A stretch of 64,000 nucleotides of DNA from Hydrogenovibrio sp. 3SP14C1 (GTDB lineage Bacteria; Pseudomonadota; Gammaproteobacteria; Thiomicrospirales; Thiomicrospiraceae): positions 62,001-126,000 of the forward strand of contig NZ_JARTLM010000008.1 of NCBI RefSeq assembly GCF_029625905.1. Reading direction: 5' to 3'. Below the pieces are notes generated by a model, which worked only from the letters and a program-made list of their open reading frames with translations, was not told where the DNA came from and made no database searches. Positions 50,491 to 60,287 of this stretch are shown here, one piece after another. The position numbers and the translations under genes are program-made. Each line of letters starts with the position of its first letter. Position 1 is the stretch's first letter.

Positions 50491-50753
50491 TCACTGTTTT
50501 TGTTTGCAAGCACCTTATGTTCTTCAGAACAAAAGAAGTGTGATTGATCAGTATTTGTTTGGAGGATTGCTTCAGTCTTTGGAATATGGACACCACAAAC
50601 TTCACAGGCAACCATTTCTTTAGGATGGTCATAATCCGCTTTTTGACGGTTTTCTTGCTCCTTTAAAGCACGAATTGCATTAATGCGTTTCAAGCTAAAA
50701 CGGATCACTAAGAAGATAAAAAATACGAATAATAAAAAAAATAAGGCTCTCAT
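50487..50753 (-). CDS. PP0621-family small membrane protein with a zinc-finger-like motif
   Basis: An 88-residue protein: one N-terminal membrane segment (about 3-22, FFLLFVFFIFLVIRFSL), a charged helix, then VACEVCGVHIPKTEAI with CxxC, followed by HFFCSEEHKVLANK. The Cys/His set (CxxC...HFFC..EH) suggests a small zinc ribbon. It resembles the uncharacterised PP0621 family, which is common in Proteobacteria. The gene is convergent with fkpB and its stop overlaps fkpB's by four bases. Function unknown. Confidence 0.75.
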   Translation of the reverse strand: MRALFFLLFVFFIFLVIRFSLKRINAIRALKEQENRQKADYDHPKEMVACEVCGVHIPKTEAILQTNTDQSHFFCSEEHKVLANKNSD

Positions 50754-50876
50754 CAGGTTTTTCAGCTCTTGTTTAATGCATTTATTGTCTAAAAATCATA
50801 AAATAATTGCAATTTAAATCTCACAATGTCTCTCGATTCATAGTAATTGAGTAGTGTAACCTTTTAAAGGCATTCA

Positions 50877-52049
50877 ATGAACTTACATGAATATCAAGCA
50901 AAATCACTGTTTCAGCAGTACGGTATCCCGGTTCCAAAAGGGGTAATGATTAACGACTTGGCAGAACTCCAAGCCGCGCTCAATCAAATTGATTCAAAAG
51001 GCTGGGTCGTCAAAGCACAGATTCATGCTGGTGCTCGAGGAAAAGCAGGTGGGGTAAAGCTTGTTGAGACAGCTGAAGAAGCCGAGCAGGTTGCTTCAGA
51101 GTTGTTGGGAAGTTCATTAGCCACGATACAGACAGCAGGCAAAGCACTACCGATTAATGCCTTGTTGATTGAGCAAACTTTAGATATATACCAAGAGTTT
51201 TATCTCAGTTTGATGGTGGATCGTGTAACGAAAACACATACCTTTGTTATTTCTGCTGCAGGTGGCATGGACATTGAGTTGGTAGCAGAAGCATCGCCAG
51301 AAAAGATTTTTTCTATTCATATTGACCCAACGGTAGGATTAATGCCTTACCAGTGTCGTGAAATTGCATTTGCATTGGGCTTGACGGGCACCGCATTTAA
51401 GCAAATGGCGACGGTTATGAAAGGGTTTTATCAGTTGGCACTAGATAAAGACGTTGCTTTGTTGGAAATCAATCCATTGGTTTTAACAGCTGAAAATGAA
51501 TTGGTTGCATTGGATGCTAAGGTCAATATTGATTCTAATGCCCTTTATCGTCAGCCAGGCCTGGTGGAAATGCGTGATATTTCTCAAGAAGATGCCCGTG
51601 AGGCAAAAGCGGCAGATCACCAATTAAATTATATTGCATTGGACGGTAATATTGGTTGTATGGTCAATGGTGCCGGGTTGGCCATGGCAACCATGGATTT
51701 AATTAAACTGAATGGCGGAGAACCGGCCAACTTTTTAGATGTGGGGGGCGGTGCAACCCCTGAACGGGTTGCTGAAGCGTTTAAACTTATTTTATCTTCA
51801 TCTGATGTGCAATCGATTTTGGTGAATATCTTTGGTGGGATTGTGCGTTGCGATTTAATTGCAGACGGTATTATTCAAGCTGTACAAGAAGTGGGGTTAG
51901 CGATTCCGGTGGTGGTTCGATTAGAAGGAACAAATGTGGCTTTAGGAAAAGAAAAGTTAGCAAACAGCGGTTTAAGCATTATCACGGCTGATGGTCTGGC
52001 TGATGCAGCAGAAAAAGTCGTTGCCGTCGCTTTGGAGGCCAATCAATGA
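50877..52049 (+). CDS. sucC: Succinyl-CoA synthetase, beta subunit
   Basis: SucC is the nucleotide-binding subunit of the enzyme interconverting succinyl-CoA and succinate with ATP formation. The 390-residue product starts [22 protein letters not shown] and has the ATP-grasp motifs [20 protein letters not shown] and [11 protein letters not shown], then [27 protein letters not shown] and [17 protein letters not shown]. Length is standard. It overlaps sucD by four bases (ATGA). The 2-oxoglutarate dehydrogenase genes that usually precede it are missing here. A perfect CCAGGCCTGG is in frame as Pro-Gly-Leu. Confidence 0.97.
   Translation: MNLHEYQAKSLFQQYGIPVPKGVMINDLAELQAALNQIDSKGWVVKAQIHAGARGKAGGVKLVETAEEAEQVASELLGSSLATIQTAGKALPINALLIEQTLDIYQEFYLSLMVDRVTKTHTFVISAAGGMDIELVAEASPEKIFSIHIDPTVGLMPYQCREIAFALGLTGTAFKQMATVMKGFYQLALDKDVALLEINPLVLTAENELVALDAKVNIDSNALYRQPGLVEMRDISQEDAREAKAADHQLNYIALDGNIGCMVNGAGLAMATMDLIKLNGGEPANFLDVGGGATPERVAEAFKLILSSSDVQSILVNIFGGIVRCDLIADGIIQAVQEVGLAIPVVVRLEGTNVALGKEKLANSGLSIITADGLADAAEKVVAVALEANQ
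51555..51564. repeat. Iterated palindrome CCAGGCCTGG, copy in sucC
   Basis: Perfect copy, read as Pro-Gly-Leu in RQPGLVEM. Confidence 0.9.
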
Positions 52050-52927
52050 GTATTTTAATCAATCAAAACACAAAGGTTATCTGTCAGGGGTTTACAGGAA
52101 AACAGGGAACTTTTCATTCCGAGCAGGCAATTGCTTATGGTACTAAAATGGTTGGTGGAGTCACGCCAGGAAAAGGGGGTACCGAGCATTTAGGCTTACC
52201 TGTTTTCAATACAGTGAAAGAAGCCGTTGCACAAACGGGTGCAGAAGCTTCGATGATATATGTGCCGCCTGCGTTCGCGGCAGATTCGATTATTGAAGCA
52301 ATCGCTGCCGGCATTAAGGTGATTACCTGTATTACTGAAGGTATTCCTGTTAATGACATGTTAAAGGTGCGTGCGGTTTTAGAAAAATCCGATGCTTTCT
52401 TAATCGGACCTAACTGCCCAGGATTGATTACACCAGGCAATGATCAGCAAGGATGTAAAATCGGAATTATGCCGGGGCACATTCATTTGCCAGGAAAGGT
52501 TGGGATCGTGTCTCGATCCGGCACCTTGACCTATGAAGCGGTTCATCAAACCACTCAAAATGGCTTAGGGCAATCAACTTGTGTAGGTATCGGTGGAGAC
52601 CCGATTCAAGGTATGGACTTTATAGATTGCTTACGCTTGTTTCAAGCAGATGATCAGACGCAAGGTATTATTTTAGTCGGTGAAATTGGCGGTCAAGCGG
52701 AAGAAGATGCGGCGGAATACATCAAACAGCACGTGACTAAACCCGTGGTGGCGTATATTGCTGGGGTCACAGCGCCCGCTGGAAAACGTATGGGGCACGC
52801 CGGTGCCATTGTGAGTGGTGGTAAAGGCACGGCCGAAGCAAAGTTTTCCGCCTTGGAGTCAGCGGATGTCACCGTCGTGCGTTCGCCAGCTGATTTAGGT
52901 ACCGCTATGCTAAAATTAATTGGTTAA
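52046..52927 (+). CDS. sucD: Succinyl-CoA synthetase, alpha subunit
   Basis: SucD carries the phosphohistidine and the CoA-binding domain. The 293-residue product has the CoA site [56 protein letters not shown] and the active histidine in [20 protein letters not shown]. Length is typical. It is translationally coupled to sucC. The next gene, nadE, starts 52 bases later and is probably part of the same transcript. Confidence 0.97.
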   Translation: MSILINQNTKVICQGFTGKQGTFHSEQAIAYGTKMVGGVTPGKGGTEHLGLPVFNTVKEAVAQTGAEASMIYVPPAFAADSIIEAIAAGIKVITCITEGIPVNDMLKVRAVLEKSDAFLIGPNCPGLITPGNDQQGCKIGIMPGHIHLPGKVGIVSRSGTLTYEAVHQTTQNGLGQSTCVGIGGDPIQGMDFIDCLRLFQADDQTQGIILVGEIGGQAEEDAAEYIKQHVTKPVVAYIAGVTAPAGKRMGHAGAIVSGGKGTAEAKFSALESADVTVVRSPADLGTAMLKLIG

Positions 52928-52979
52928 AGAGTCGCAGTCTCATATTTTAAAGCGTTCAAATTCAATGCAGGAACACAGA

Positions 52980-54617
52980 ATGTCAGAACAATTAACCATC
53001 ATTATGGCTCAAATTAATCCGATTGTGGGGGATGTGAAGGGGAATACCGCTCTCATTATCGAATCGGCAAAGCAAGCTAAAATGGAACATCAAGCTGATA
53101 TTGTTGTTTTCCCTGAAATGACTTTAACGGGCTATCCACCTGAAGATCTTTTGTTTCGTGAGACACTTTATCAACAAGTAGAGTCAGCCTTGTCAACTCT
53201 TTGCGAACAAGTAACCGATGTTGTTTTAGTCATAGGTTACCCAATGAAGGACGAGTTGGGGGATCGCTTTAACATGGCCGCCTGGATTGAAGCGGGTCAA
53301 ATTCAAGCCAGCTATATCAAACAAAATTTACCTAATTACAGCGTGTTTGATGAGAAACGTTATTTTTCTTCCGGTCAGCAACCTTGTGTTGTAGATTACA
53401 AGGGGGTGAAATTTGGCCTGTTGATTTGTGAAGATATTTGGAAGCTTACTCCTGCCGATCAATCGGTTAAGGCCGGCGCAGATATCTTATTAAATCTTAA
53501 CGCTTCTCCTTTTTCACAAGAAAAACACCAAGACCGAATTGATGTGGTCAAACGTCGTGTGGAGGAAGTTAAGCGTCCTGTGATCTACGTAAATCAAGTG
53601 GGTGGGCAAGATGAGTTAATGTTTGATGGAGGTTCTTTTGCGACTTGTGCCGAAGGCGAAGTGCAGGTACAAGGTCCTGAATTTAAAACAGACTTGATTC
53701 CAGTTAAGATTTTAAAGCAAGCAGATGCTGTTGTCGTTTTACCCGGTGAAAAAGCCGAGCTGTTTCACAATGAAGCGCGTGTTTATGAAGCGCTGGTCAT
53801 GGGAGTGCACGACTATGTCCGAAAAAATAGCTTTAAAGGTGTTTTATTAGGATTGTCAGGGGGGATTGATTCGGCTCTGACATTGGCAATAGCGGTTGAT
53901 GCGCTGGGGGCAGAACAAGTTGAAGCGGTCATGATGCCGTTCAAATACACTGCTGATATCAGTGTTGAAGATGCGGAGAAAGAAGCTCAGACTTTAGGCG
54001 TCCATTATCACGCTATTCCAATTGAACCGATTTATGATTCATTCGAGTCGGCTTTATCCAGTCGTTTTGAAGGTTATGAAGAAGATGTAACCGAGGAAAA
54101 TATGCAAGCGCGTATTCGAGGTGTTCTTTTAATGTCGATTTCTAACAAAGTAGGGAAGCTGGTGCTTGCGACCAGTAATAAATCGGAAGTCGCAGTCGGA
54201 TATTCCACTTTGTATGGCGATATGGTCGGTGGATTTTCTCCACTAAAAGATGTTCCAAAAACATTGGTTTACCGTTTGTCAGAATATCGAAATACGTTGT
54301 CAAAGGTGATCCCTGAAAGGGTAATCACGCGTGCTCCGTCCGCCGAGTTACGTCCAGATCAAAAAGATCAAGATTCCTTGCCGGATTATGATGTACTGGA
54401 TACTATTATTAAAGCTTTTGTGAAAGAAGATAAGAGCCCTGCCCAAATCGTTGAAGAGTTTGAATATGACAAGCAAGAAGTCGAGCGAGTCACAAAAATG
54501 ATCAGCCGTAATGAATATAAGCGACGTCAGGCTGCGCCAGGGGTGAAGATTTCTCCAAGAGCATTTGGTCGGGATCGCCGTTATCCTATTACCAGTCGTT
54601 ATGCTGAAGAAGGATAA
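52980..54617 (+). CDS. nadE: Glutamine-dependent NAD+ synthetase
   Basis: NadE makes NAD from nicotinic acid adenine dinucleotide using ammonia released from glutamine. The 545-residue product has an N-terminal nitrilase-type glutaminase domain (VVFPEMTLTGYPPEDLLFR with catalytic Glu, Lys in YIKQNLPNYSVFDEKRYF, Cys in FGLLICEDIW) and a C-terminal synthetase domain with the P-loop GLSGGIDSALTLAIA and LATSNKSEVAVGYSTLYGDM. The ATG at 52980 has AGGA seven bases before it; an in-frame TTG start lies 60 bases upstream. nadC is encoded 5 kb away. Confidence 0.96.
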   Translation: MSEQLTIIMAQINPIVGDVKGNTALIIESAKQAKMEHQADIVVFPEMTLTGYPPEDLLFRETLYQQVESALSTLCEQVTDVVLVIGYPMKDELGDRFNMAAWIEAGQIQASYIKQNLPNYSVFDEKRYFSSGQQPCVVDYKGVKFGLLICEDIWKLTPADQSVKAGADILLNLNASPFSQEKHQDRIDVVKRRVEEVKRPVIYVNQVGGQDELMFDGGSFATCAEGEVQVQGPEFKTDLIPVKILKQADAVVVLPGEKAELFHNEARVYEALVMGVHDYVRKNSFKGVLLGLSGGIDSALTLAIAVDALGAEQVEAVMMPFKYTADISVEDAEKEAQTLGVHYHAIPIEPIYDSFESALSSRFEGYEEDVTEENMQARIRGVLLMSISNKVGKLVLATSNKSEVAVGYSTLYGDMVGGFSPLKDVPKTLVYRLSEYRNTLSKVIPERVITRAPSAELRPDQKDQDSLPDYDVLDTIIKAFVKEDKSPAQIVEEFEYDKQEVERVTKMISRNEYKRRQAAPGVKISPRAFGRDRRYPITSRYAEEG

Positions 54618-54688
54618 TGACGCACTAACGGAGGCGTTAAAATAATAAGGGATTGTTTTGAACGGTAAATAGAAACCGTTCTAGGTTC

Positions 54689-55459
54689 TTATTCTTTGTC
54701 TGCGTCTGATTTTTTAGCTTTTTGTTCTTTAATTTGTTGGTTATTTAAGTCAATAACCGATTGCACGTTGTCTGCATTTTGCGTCATGCCAAGCTTTGTA
54801 TAAGCTTCTTGCATCAAGGCCAATGCTTTTATGTTGACCATTGAACGAGGGTAGGATTGAATAATTTGCTTAGCACGGTTGGCGGCAGCCAGATAAGCCT
54901 GCCGATTAAAATAATATTGAGCCACTTGGTATTCATGACGGGCTAGTCTATTTCGAAGCACGATTAATCGTTCGCGTGATTTAGCAGCATATTTGCTGTT
55001 TGGAAAACGATTCAATAAGTCAATGTATGCTTGGTAAGCGTTTGTCGTAGAGGCCATATCTCGCTTTGCAGGATCCGTTAACCAGCTGTCTAACCAACTT
55101 TTGTTGATGGAGTCGGATGCAAGCGCACGAAGATAATAGGCATATGCCAGTTCAGCATGTTTAGGATAGAGGCGAATAAACTCTTCTAGCTCACGTTGGG
55201 CTGATTCTGGTTCGTCATAACGGTAGTAGGCGTAAGCCAGTTCCAGATAAGATTGTTCAGCATATTTACCATAAGGGTAATAGGCTTTAAGCTTTTCATA
55301 GTAACCAATCGCACTTTCCCATTGTTCACTTTCAAAGGCGTCTTTTGCATGTGAATAGAAATCCTTAACCGTCCATTCGGACTCATCTTTTTCAACCAGA
55401 GAACAGGCTTGTAAAGACAGTAAGGAGAAAAATAAAAGTGAGATCAGCGAGTGCTTCAT
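54689..55459 (-). CDS. bamD: BamD (ComL) outer-membrane assembly lipoprotein
   Basis: BamD is the essential TPR lipoprotein of the BAM complex. From ATG 55457-55459 the precursor has 256 residues: signal peptide MKHSLISLLFFSLLSLQAC with the lipobox (Cys 19), then TPR repeats (YSHAKDAFESEQWESAIGYYEKLKAYYP ... AQRELEEFIRLYPKH ... QAYIDLLNRFPNSKYA), the usual YfiO layout. A longer start (ATG 39 bases upstream, with AAAGGA eight bases before it) would extend the signal peptide to 31 residues; I cannot decide. It is divergent from rluD, as in many gammaproteobacteria. Confidence 0.92.
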   Translation of the reverse strand: MKHSLISLLFFSLLSLQACSLVEKDESEWTVKDFYSHAKDAFESEQWESAIGYYEKLKAYYPYGKYAEQSYLELAYAYYRYDEPESAQRELEEFIRLYPKHAELAYAYYLRALASDSINKSWLDSWLTDPAKRDMASTTNAYQAYIDLLNRFPNSKYAAKSRERLIVLRNRLARHEYQVAQYYFNRQAYLAAANRAKQIIQSYPRSMVNIKALALMQEAYTKLGMTQNADNVQSVIDLNNQQIKEQKAKKSDADKE

Positions 55460-55569
55460 ATTATTGGTAAAATAGTGTTTTAGTAAAAGCATAATCATAC
55501 CATATGTCCTTTCAGGAAAGGAAACAATGGTATGTGTTCTGTTGGTATAAATAACTTTAGGAGAGATGT

Positions 55570-56628
55570 TTGAGTAGTCAAAGATTAGAAGCCAGAATTC
55601 CAGCCGATAAAATGGGACAGCGCTTAGATGCGGTGTTGGCGGAATTGTTTTCAGATTATTCCCGTAATCGTATTCAGGATTGGATTCGGGCAGGTCTGGT
55701 AACTCTTGACGGGGTCGAGCATAAAAAACCAAACTTTAAAGTTTTTGGGGATGAATCGGTGGTCTTGCTGGCAGAAATCGAAGATGAAGTGTCTTATCAG
55801 GCACAAGACATTCCGATTGAAGTGGTTTATGAGGATGAGGACATTCTGGTTATCAATAAGCCCGCTGGCCTAGTGGTTCACCCTGGCGCAGGAAACCCGG
55901 ATGGCACTTTGTTGAACGCTTTGTTGTTTCATTATGAAAACATTCGTGAAGTGCCTCGTGCAGGGATTGTTCATCGGTTGGATAAAGATACCTCCGGCCT
56001 GATGGTGGTGGCGAAAAATGTGCCGGCTCAGACGCACTTGGTTGAACAGCTTCAAGAACATGATGTGGAACGCGTTTATGATGCCATTGTCGCCGGTAAG
56101 ATGATTTCGGGTGGAACCATTAGTAAACCGATTGGACGTCATCCAACAGATCGCAAGCGGATGGCCGTTTTAACGGTTGGTGGTAAGCTGGCAACATCGC
56201 ATTATCGCGTTTTAGAACGTTTTCGTGAGCACACCCATGTTCGGGTTAAATTAGAAACAGGACGGACCCACCAAATTCGAGTTCATATGGCCTATTTAGG
56301 ATTTCCTTTGGTAGGGGATCCTGTTTATGGTGGGCGCTTGCGTATTCCACAGCAAATGATGTCGGAGTTTGCCGATTATTTAAGAGGGTTTAAACGCCAA
56401 GCCCTTCATGCTGGACAGCTGAGTCTGACGCATCCTCGTACCGGAAAAACGATGAAGTGGAAGGTCTCCATGCCAGATGATATGTTAGAGCTTATTGATA
56501 TTCTTCGAGATGATATGGAAGACTTCCATGCTATGAAACATGGTGATCATATGAGCTATGATGAATATGATCAAGATAATGGTGTGGAAGTAGAATGGGT
56601 TACGGATGCCGATATTCCACAAGAATGA
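55570..56628 (+). CDS. rluD: Pseudouridine synthase RluD
   Basis: RluD makes pseudouridines in helix 69 of 23S rRNA. The 352-residue product has an N-terminal S4 domain (GQRLDAVLAELFSDYSRNRIQDWIRAGLV) and the catalytic domain with GIVHRLDKDTSGLMVVAK (catalytic Asp) and ETGRTHQIRVHMAYLGFPLVGDPVYGG. The start is TTG at 55570 with AGGAGAG about seven bases upstream. The ATG three bases before is in another frame and yields only a three-residue peptide. It overlaps pgeF by 23 bases. Confidence 0.96.
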   Translation: MSSQRLEARIPADKMGQRLDAVLAELFSDYSRNRIQDWIRAGLVTLDGVEHKKPNFKVFGDESVVLLAEIEDEVSYQAQDIPIEVVYEDEDILVINKPAGLVVHPGAGNPDGTLLNALLFHYENIREVPRAGIVHRLDKDTSGLMVVAKNVPAQTHLVEQLQEHDVERVYDAIVAGKMISGGTISKPIGRHPTDRKRMAVLTVGGKLATSHYRVLERFREHTHVRVKLETGRTHQIRVHMAYLGFPLVGDPVYGGRLRIPQQMMSEFADYLRGFKRQALHAGQLSLTHPRTGKTMKWKVSMPDDMLELIDILRDDMEDFHAMKHGDHMSYDEYDQDNGVEVEWVTDADIPQE

Positions 56629-57376
56629 TTTGACTTTTATTCAACCTAATTGGCCCGCACCAGCGCATATTAAATCTTGTGTCACCACTCGTTTAGGTGG
56701 TCAAAGTCAGGTACCGTATGAAGCGTTCAATTTGGCAATGCATGTAGGGGATGACACACAAACGGTATTTCAAAATCGTGGGATGTTGCAGCAGGCCTTA
56801 TCGCTTCCAAGCACGCCTTTTTGGTTAGCGCAAGAGCATACGGATAAAGCTATTTATTGGGAAGGGCAGTCTTATGAAAGCCCGCCCGTTGCAGATGCCT
56901 CATGGGCGACTGATTCAGAGTTGGTTTGTTGTGTGTTGACAGCGGATTGTTTGCCCTTGCTTGTGACAAATGAACAAGGCGCTTTTGTAGCAGCCATTCA
57001 TGCTGGTTGGAAAGGGTTGGCCGATGGGATTGTTTCTAATACCATTCAGGCCTTACCTGGTCAGCGAAAAGAGATGTTGGTTTGGGTTGGTCCAGCGATT
57101 AGTCAACCTTATTTTGAGGTTGGAAAAGACGTGCTTGACGCTTTTGTAAAGGACTGTGCGGAAGCGGCAGCGTTTTTTAAACCCCATGCTTCAATGTCTC
57201 AAAAATGGTATGCCGATTTGCCAGGCCTGGCTGAATTTAAACTTAATCAGTTAGGCATTGAACAGGTGTTTCAAAGTGGTCTTTGCAGCTATCGCGATCA
57301 AGAGTGGTTTTATTCTTACCGAAGAGATCAGCAAACTGGCCGAATGGCATCGCTTATCTGGATTGAAACCCCTTAA
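56606..57376 (+). CDS. pgeF: PgeF / YfiH-type laccase-domain protein
   Basis: A 256-residue protein of the YfiH/PgeF family, whose members edit peptidoglycan by removing misplaced L-Ser and also act on purine nucleosides. Visible motifs are LVCCVLTADCLPLLV, FVAAIHAGWKGLADGIVSNTI and the late CSYRDQEWFYSYRRDQQTGRMASLIW; the Cys and His in them form the metal site. The start at 56606 lies inside rluD (23-base overlap), the standard rluD-pgeF order. The product is cytoplasmic. CCAGGCCTGG lies inside as Pro-Gly-Leu. A weak hairpin near 57379-57409 may end the unit. Confidence 0.93.
   Translation: MPIFHKNDLTFIQPNWPAPAHIKSCVTTRLGGQSQVPYEAFNLAMHVGDDTQTVFQNRGMLQQALSLPSTPFWLAQEHTDKAIYWEGQSYESPPVADASWATDSELVCCVLTADCLPLLVTNEQGAFVAAIHAGWKGLADGIVSNTIQALPGQRKEMLVWVGPAISQPYFEVGKDVLDAFVKDCAEAAAFFKPHASMSQKWYADLPGLAEFKLNQLGIEQVFQSGLCSYRDQEWFYSYRRDQQTGRMASLIWIETP
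57221..57230. repeat. Iterated palindrome CCAGGCCTGG, copy in pgeF
   Basis: Perfect copy, read as Pro-Gly-Leu in DLPGLAEF. Confidence 0.9.
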
Positions 57377-57394
57377 TTAACACCGTAAATTAAA

Positions 57395-59377
57395 TTATTT
57401 ACCGGTGTTTAAATAATATTCAAATTTATCAATGTTTTCTGGAAGCCCTTGTACGATCAAGACATCTTCAGCTCGAATTCGAGTTTGCATATCAGGATCA
57501 TCGCCTCTAACTGAACCACGCTTGACCGATTTAATACCAATGTCGAGTTTGGAAAAAGGAAAATCCTCTAACCGTTTGCCAATCGCAAACGCCGATTCAT
57601 TGAGCCGAATGGGTTGGATAACCTGTCCGATTTGAGCGTTATCAAACGGAGTATAGTCCGATTCCCCGGGGTACATCCCATTCAGTAAACTATAACGACC
57701 TTTTCGGGCGGCGCGCGTTTGTCTAAGAACTTGACTTGGCGGTTGGCCTATCATTAGTAGAAGATGTGATGCCAACATGATACTAGACTCAAACGTGTCC
57801 GGAACCACCTCGGTTGCGCCTGCTGCCATGAGTTCATTGATATGGCTGTCATCTTGGGTTCTGACCAAAATCGGTAATTCAGGCGCGACATCCTTTAATG
57901 TTTTTAAGGTTTTGATAGCTGCATGATAGTTGTGGAAAGTAATGATAGCGACTTTTGCCGTACTTAAATTCGTGGCTTTAATGATACTGTGTTTGGCGGA
58001 ATCCCCAAAGTAAACAGGCTCACCGCTTTGTTGTGCTTCATGCACACGCTTAATGTCCATGTCTAAGGCAACGAAAGGCACATGTGCTTGTTCCAGGAAT
58101 TTAGCAGTGGTTTGTCCGACTCGCCCAAATCCTAACAATACCACATGGTCAGATAAAAATTTTGTGTCTTCTTTTATGACATTTTCCATTTCTGAAAAAT
58201 TGTTTTGATAACTTTGTCGGCACAGTCGATTGGCAATGCGACCATTAAATTTGACCAGCAGGGGCGTTACCATCATGCTAATAACCGCAGAGGTCAATAG
58301 GATTTGCCCTAACTCATCGGGAAGCAATTCGTAAGACAGCGCTAGCGTTATCAATACCAAGCCGAACTCACCGACTTGAGCCAGTGTCACCGCTGCGCGA
58401 ATACTGACCCCTTGGGGCTTCTTAAAGGTTTTCATAATGCCGAAAATCACCACGCTTTTAACCAGCATAATGCCTAAGGTGATTCCGATGATGATAAAGA
58501 AATCATTTTGTAATACAGCGGGTGAAATCATCATCCCAACGGTAATGAAAAAGAGGCCTAATAAAATGTCTTGGAAAGGGCGGATGTCGGCTTCAATTTG
58601 ATGACGGTATTCTGTTTCCCCTAACATCATTCCCGCTAAAAAGGCACCTAGAGTCATCGAAATGTCCATTTCTTCGGTAAACGCAGCGGCGCCTAAAACA
58701 ACAGTTAGAACCGTTAAAGTAAATAATTCTTGGGATTTAGAAGAGGCGACTTCGTGAAATAATGGTCTTAACAAATAGCGGCCAACAAAGAGCATAACGA
58801 CAACCACAATTCCGCCTTTTAAGAAAGCCACGCCCAGTTCGGCAGGAAGGGAGTTACCCGTGGCGGTGCCAAGTGCCGGAATCAAAATTAATAGAGGGAT
58901 GGCCATGAGGTCTTGGAAGATTAAGACGCCAACGGCAGCACGGCCATGACGCGTCTGTATTTCAGACTGTTCAGTCAATTGTTTGATGACAATAGCGGTC
59001 GATGATAAAGCAAATGCACTGGCAATTACGACGCTGGTTTCGATATCGAGGCCAAACATTTGGCAGGTAAGGTAGACAAGGGCACCCGTCAGTAAGACTT
59101 GTAATCCTCCGTAGCCGAACACCATTTTTCGCATCGACATCATTTGTGTCAGGGAAAACTCCAAGCCGATAGAGAACAGTAAAAAGACGATACCGAATTC
59201 TGCAAGAAAACTGATGCTTTTTTCACTATGAATTAACCCGAAACCAAATGGGCCGACGATAATCCCGACGAGAATATAATTCAGAATAGGAGGCAGGTGA
59301 AAACGACGAGAAATTGAAACTAATCCAACCGTGATGACCAGTAAAAAAACAATATTCAGCAGAATGTGGTCAAACAT
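57395..59377 (-). CDS. CPA2-type monovalent cation:proton antiporter with RCK domain
   Basis: A 660-residue transporter of the KefB/KefC/YbaL group: about twelve membrane segments in residues 1-380 (Na/H exchanger fold, with AFALSSTAIVIKQLTEQ and DISMTLGAFLAGMMLGETEYRHQIE) followed by an NAD-binding RCK domain (VLLGFGRVGQTTAKFLEQAHVPFVALDMD, about 413-530) and a TrkA-C domain (about 555-650). It likely exchanges K+ or Na+ for protons. There is no KefF/KefG gene adjacent, so glutathione gating as in Kef is not supported. The start is three bases after the nadC stop. Confidence 0.9.
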   Translation of the reverse strand: MFDHILLNIVFLLVITVGLVSISRRFHLPPILNYILVGIIVGPFGFGLIHSEKSISFLAEFGIVFLLFSIGLEFSLTQMMSMRKMVFGYGGLQVLLTGALVYLTCQMFGLDIETSVVIASAFALSSTAIVIKQLTEQSEIQTRHGRAAVGVLIFQDLMAIPLLILIPALGTATGNSLPAELGVAFLKGGIVVVVMLFVGRYLLRPLFHEVASSKSQELFTLTVLTVVLGAAAFTEEMDISMTLGAFLAGMMLGETEYRHQIEADIRPFQDILLGLFFITVGMMISPAVLQNDFFIIIGITLGIMLVKSVVIFGIMKTFKKPQGVSIRAAVTLAQVGEFGLVLITLALSYELLPDELGQILLTSAVISMMVTPLLVKFNGRIANRLCRQSYQNNFSEMENVIKEDTKFLSDHVVLLGFGRVGQTTAKFLEQAHVPFVALDMDIKRVHEAQQSGEPVYFGDSAKHSIIKATNLSTAKVAIITFHNYHAAIKTLKTLKDVAPELPILVRTQDDSHINELMAAGATEVVPDTFESSIMLASHLLLMIGQPPSQVLRQTRAARKGRYSLLNGMYPGESDYTPFDNAQIGQVIQPIRLNESAFAIGKRLEDFPFSKLDIGIKSVKRGSVRGDDPDMQTRIRAEDVLIVQGLPENIDKFEYYLNTGK

Positions 59378-59380
59378 AAC

Positions 59381-60232
59381 TTATTGCGAGTCCTCTAAAG
59401 TAAATCTCATTGAAAAGTCAATGGCTTGTATATTCTTTGTGATAGCGCCTGTCGAGATGTAATCCACGCCTGTCTGAGCCAGTTTTGATAAATGTTGCAA
59501 TTCAACATTTCCGGAAGCTTCCAGTTTACATTTTTTATCGACTTGTTGGACGGCTTCTTTGAGCTGTTGTAGCGAGAAGTTGTCGAGCATAATGATATCT
59601 GCACCAGCATCAACCGCTTGTTTTACTTCGTCAAGGGTTTCCGTTTCAACTTCAACGGTCTTATTGGGGTGAAGTTTACGTGCCAAAGTGACGGCTTTTG
59701 AAATACTGCCTGCTGCCATAATGTGATTTTCTTTAATGAGTATCGCATCGTAAAGCCCAATCCGGTGATTGGTTCCGCCGCCGCAATGTACGGCGTATTT
59801 TTGCGCCAACCTTAAACCGGGTAAGGTTTTCCGTGTATCAAGAAGTTGTGTTTGCAACCCTTGTAGTTGTTCAACATATTTCTGTGTGATGGTAGCGGTT
59901 GCCGAAAGGGTCTGCAGAAAGTTTAAAGCACTTCTCTCGGCGGTCAAAATGCTGTTTGCTTGTCCGCGTAATTCACAGATTAATGTGTTGGCAGGGACGG
60001 ATTGACCTTCTTCGCAGAACCATTCTATTTCGATGTTCGGGTTAATTTGTTGAATAACCTTATCGAACCATGGGCGTCCGCAGATGACGGCCGCTTCCTT
60101 TGCGATCACTTGTGCTGTCGCTTGGCGGGTATCAGGAATCAGGCTGGCGGTTAAGTCTTCAGGCCCAACATCTTCTGCCAAGGCAGTTTCAATGTTGTTT
60201 TGAAGGTCTTTAAAGTAGTTGATTTTTGTCAT
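59381..60232 (-). CDS. nadC: Nicotinate-nucleotide pyrophosphorylase (quinolinate phosphoribosyltransferase)
   Basis: NadC converts quinolinate and PRPP to nicotinate mononucleotide in new NAD synthesis. The 283-residue product has LAEDVGPEDLTASLIP, LTAERSALNFLQTLSATATIT, TRKTLPGLRLAQKYAVHCGGGTNHRIGLYDAILIKENHI (as one region) and VEVETETLDEVKQAVDAGADIIMLDNF. Length is typical. The gene is divergent from ampD, as in Escherichia and Pseudomonas. nadC and nadE in this window cover two steps of the same pathway. Confidence 0.96.
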   Translation of the reverse strand: MTKINYFKDLQNNIETALAEDVGPEDLTASLIPDTRQATAQVIAKEAAVICGRPWFDKVIQQINPNIEIEWFCEEGQSVPANTLICELRGQANSILTAERSALNFLQTLSATATITQKYVEQLQGLQTQLLDTRKTLPGLRLAQKYAVHCGGGTNHRIGLYDAILIKENHIMAAGSISKAVTLARKLHPNKTVEVETETLDEVKQAVDAGADIIMLDNFSLQQLKEAVQQVDKKCKLEASGNVELQHLSKLAQTGVDYISTGAITKNIQAIDFSMRFTLEDSQ

Positions 60233-60287
60233 AGGAATAAAAGGTTCTTATAAAATTGTCATTTTTATGGATTATACTATTTGAACT

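Noticed and set aside
54660..54681. GAACGG/CCGTTC hairpin between nadE and bamD as terminator
   Set aside because: Six-base stem with a ten-base loop and no T run on either strand.
57379..57409. Hairpin between pgeF and the antiporter gene as a strong terminator
   Set aside because: The stem includes the antiporter stop codon and lacks a clear T run; evidence is too weak for a separate feature.
20423..58560. Other AGGCCT hexamers (20423, 42277, 56793, 57048, 58556, 62743) as copies of the palindrome
   Set aside because: They lack the flanking C...G needed for CAGGCCTG, so they were not counted in the iterated motif.
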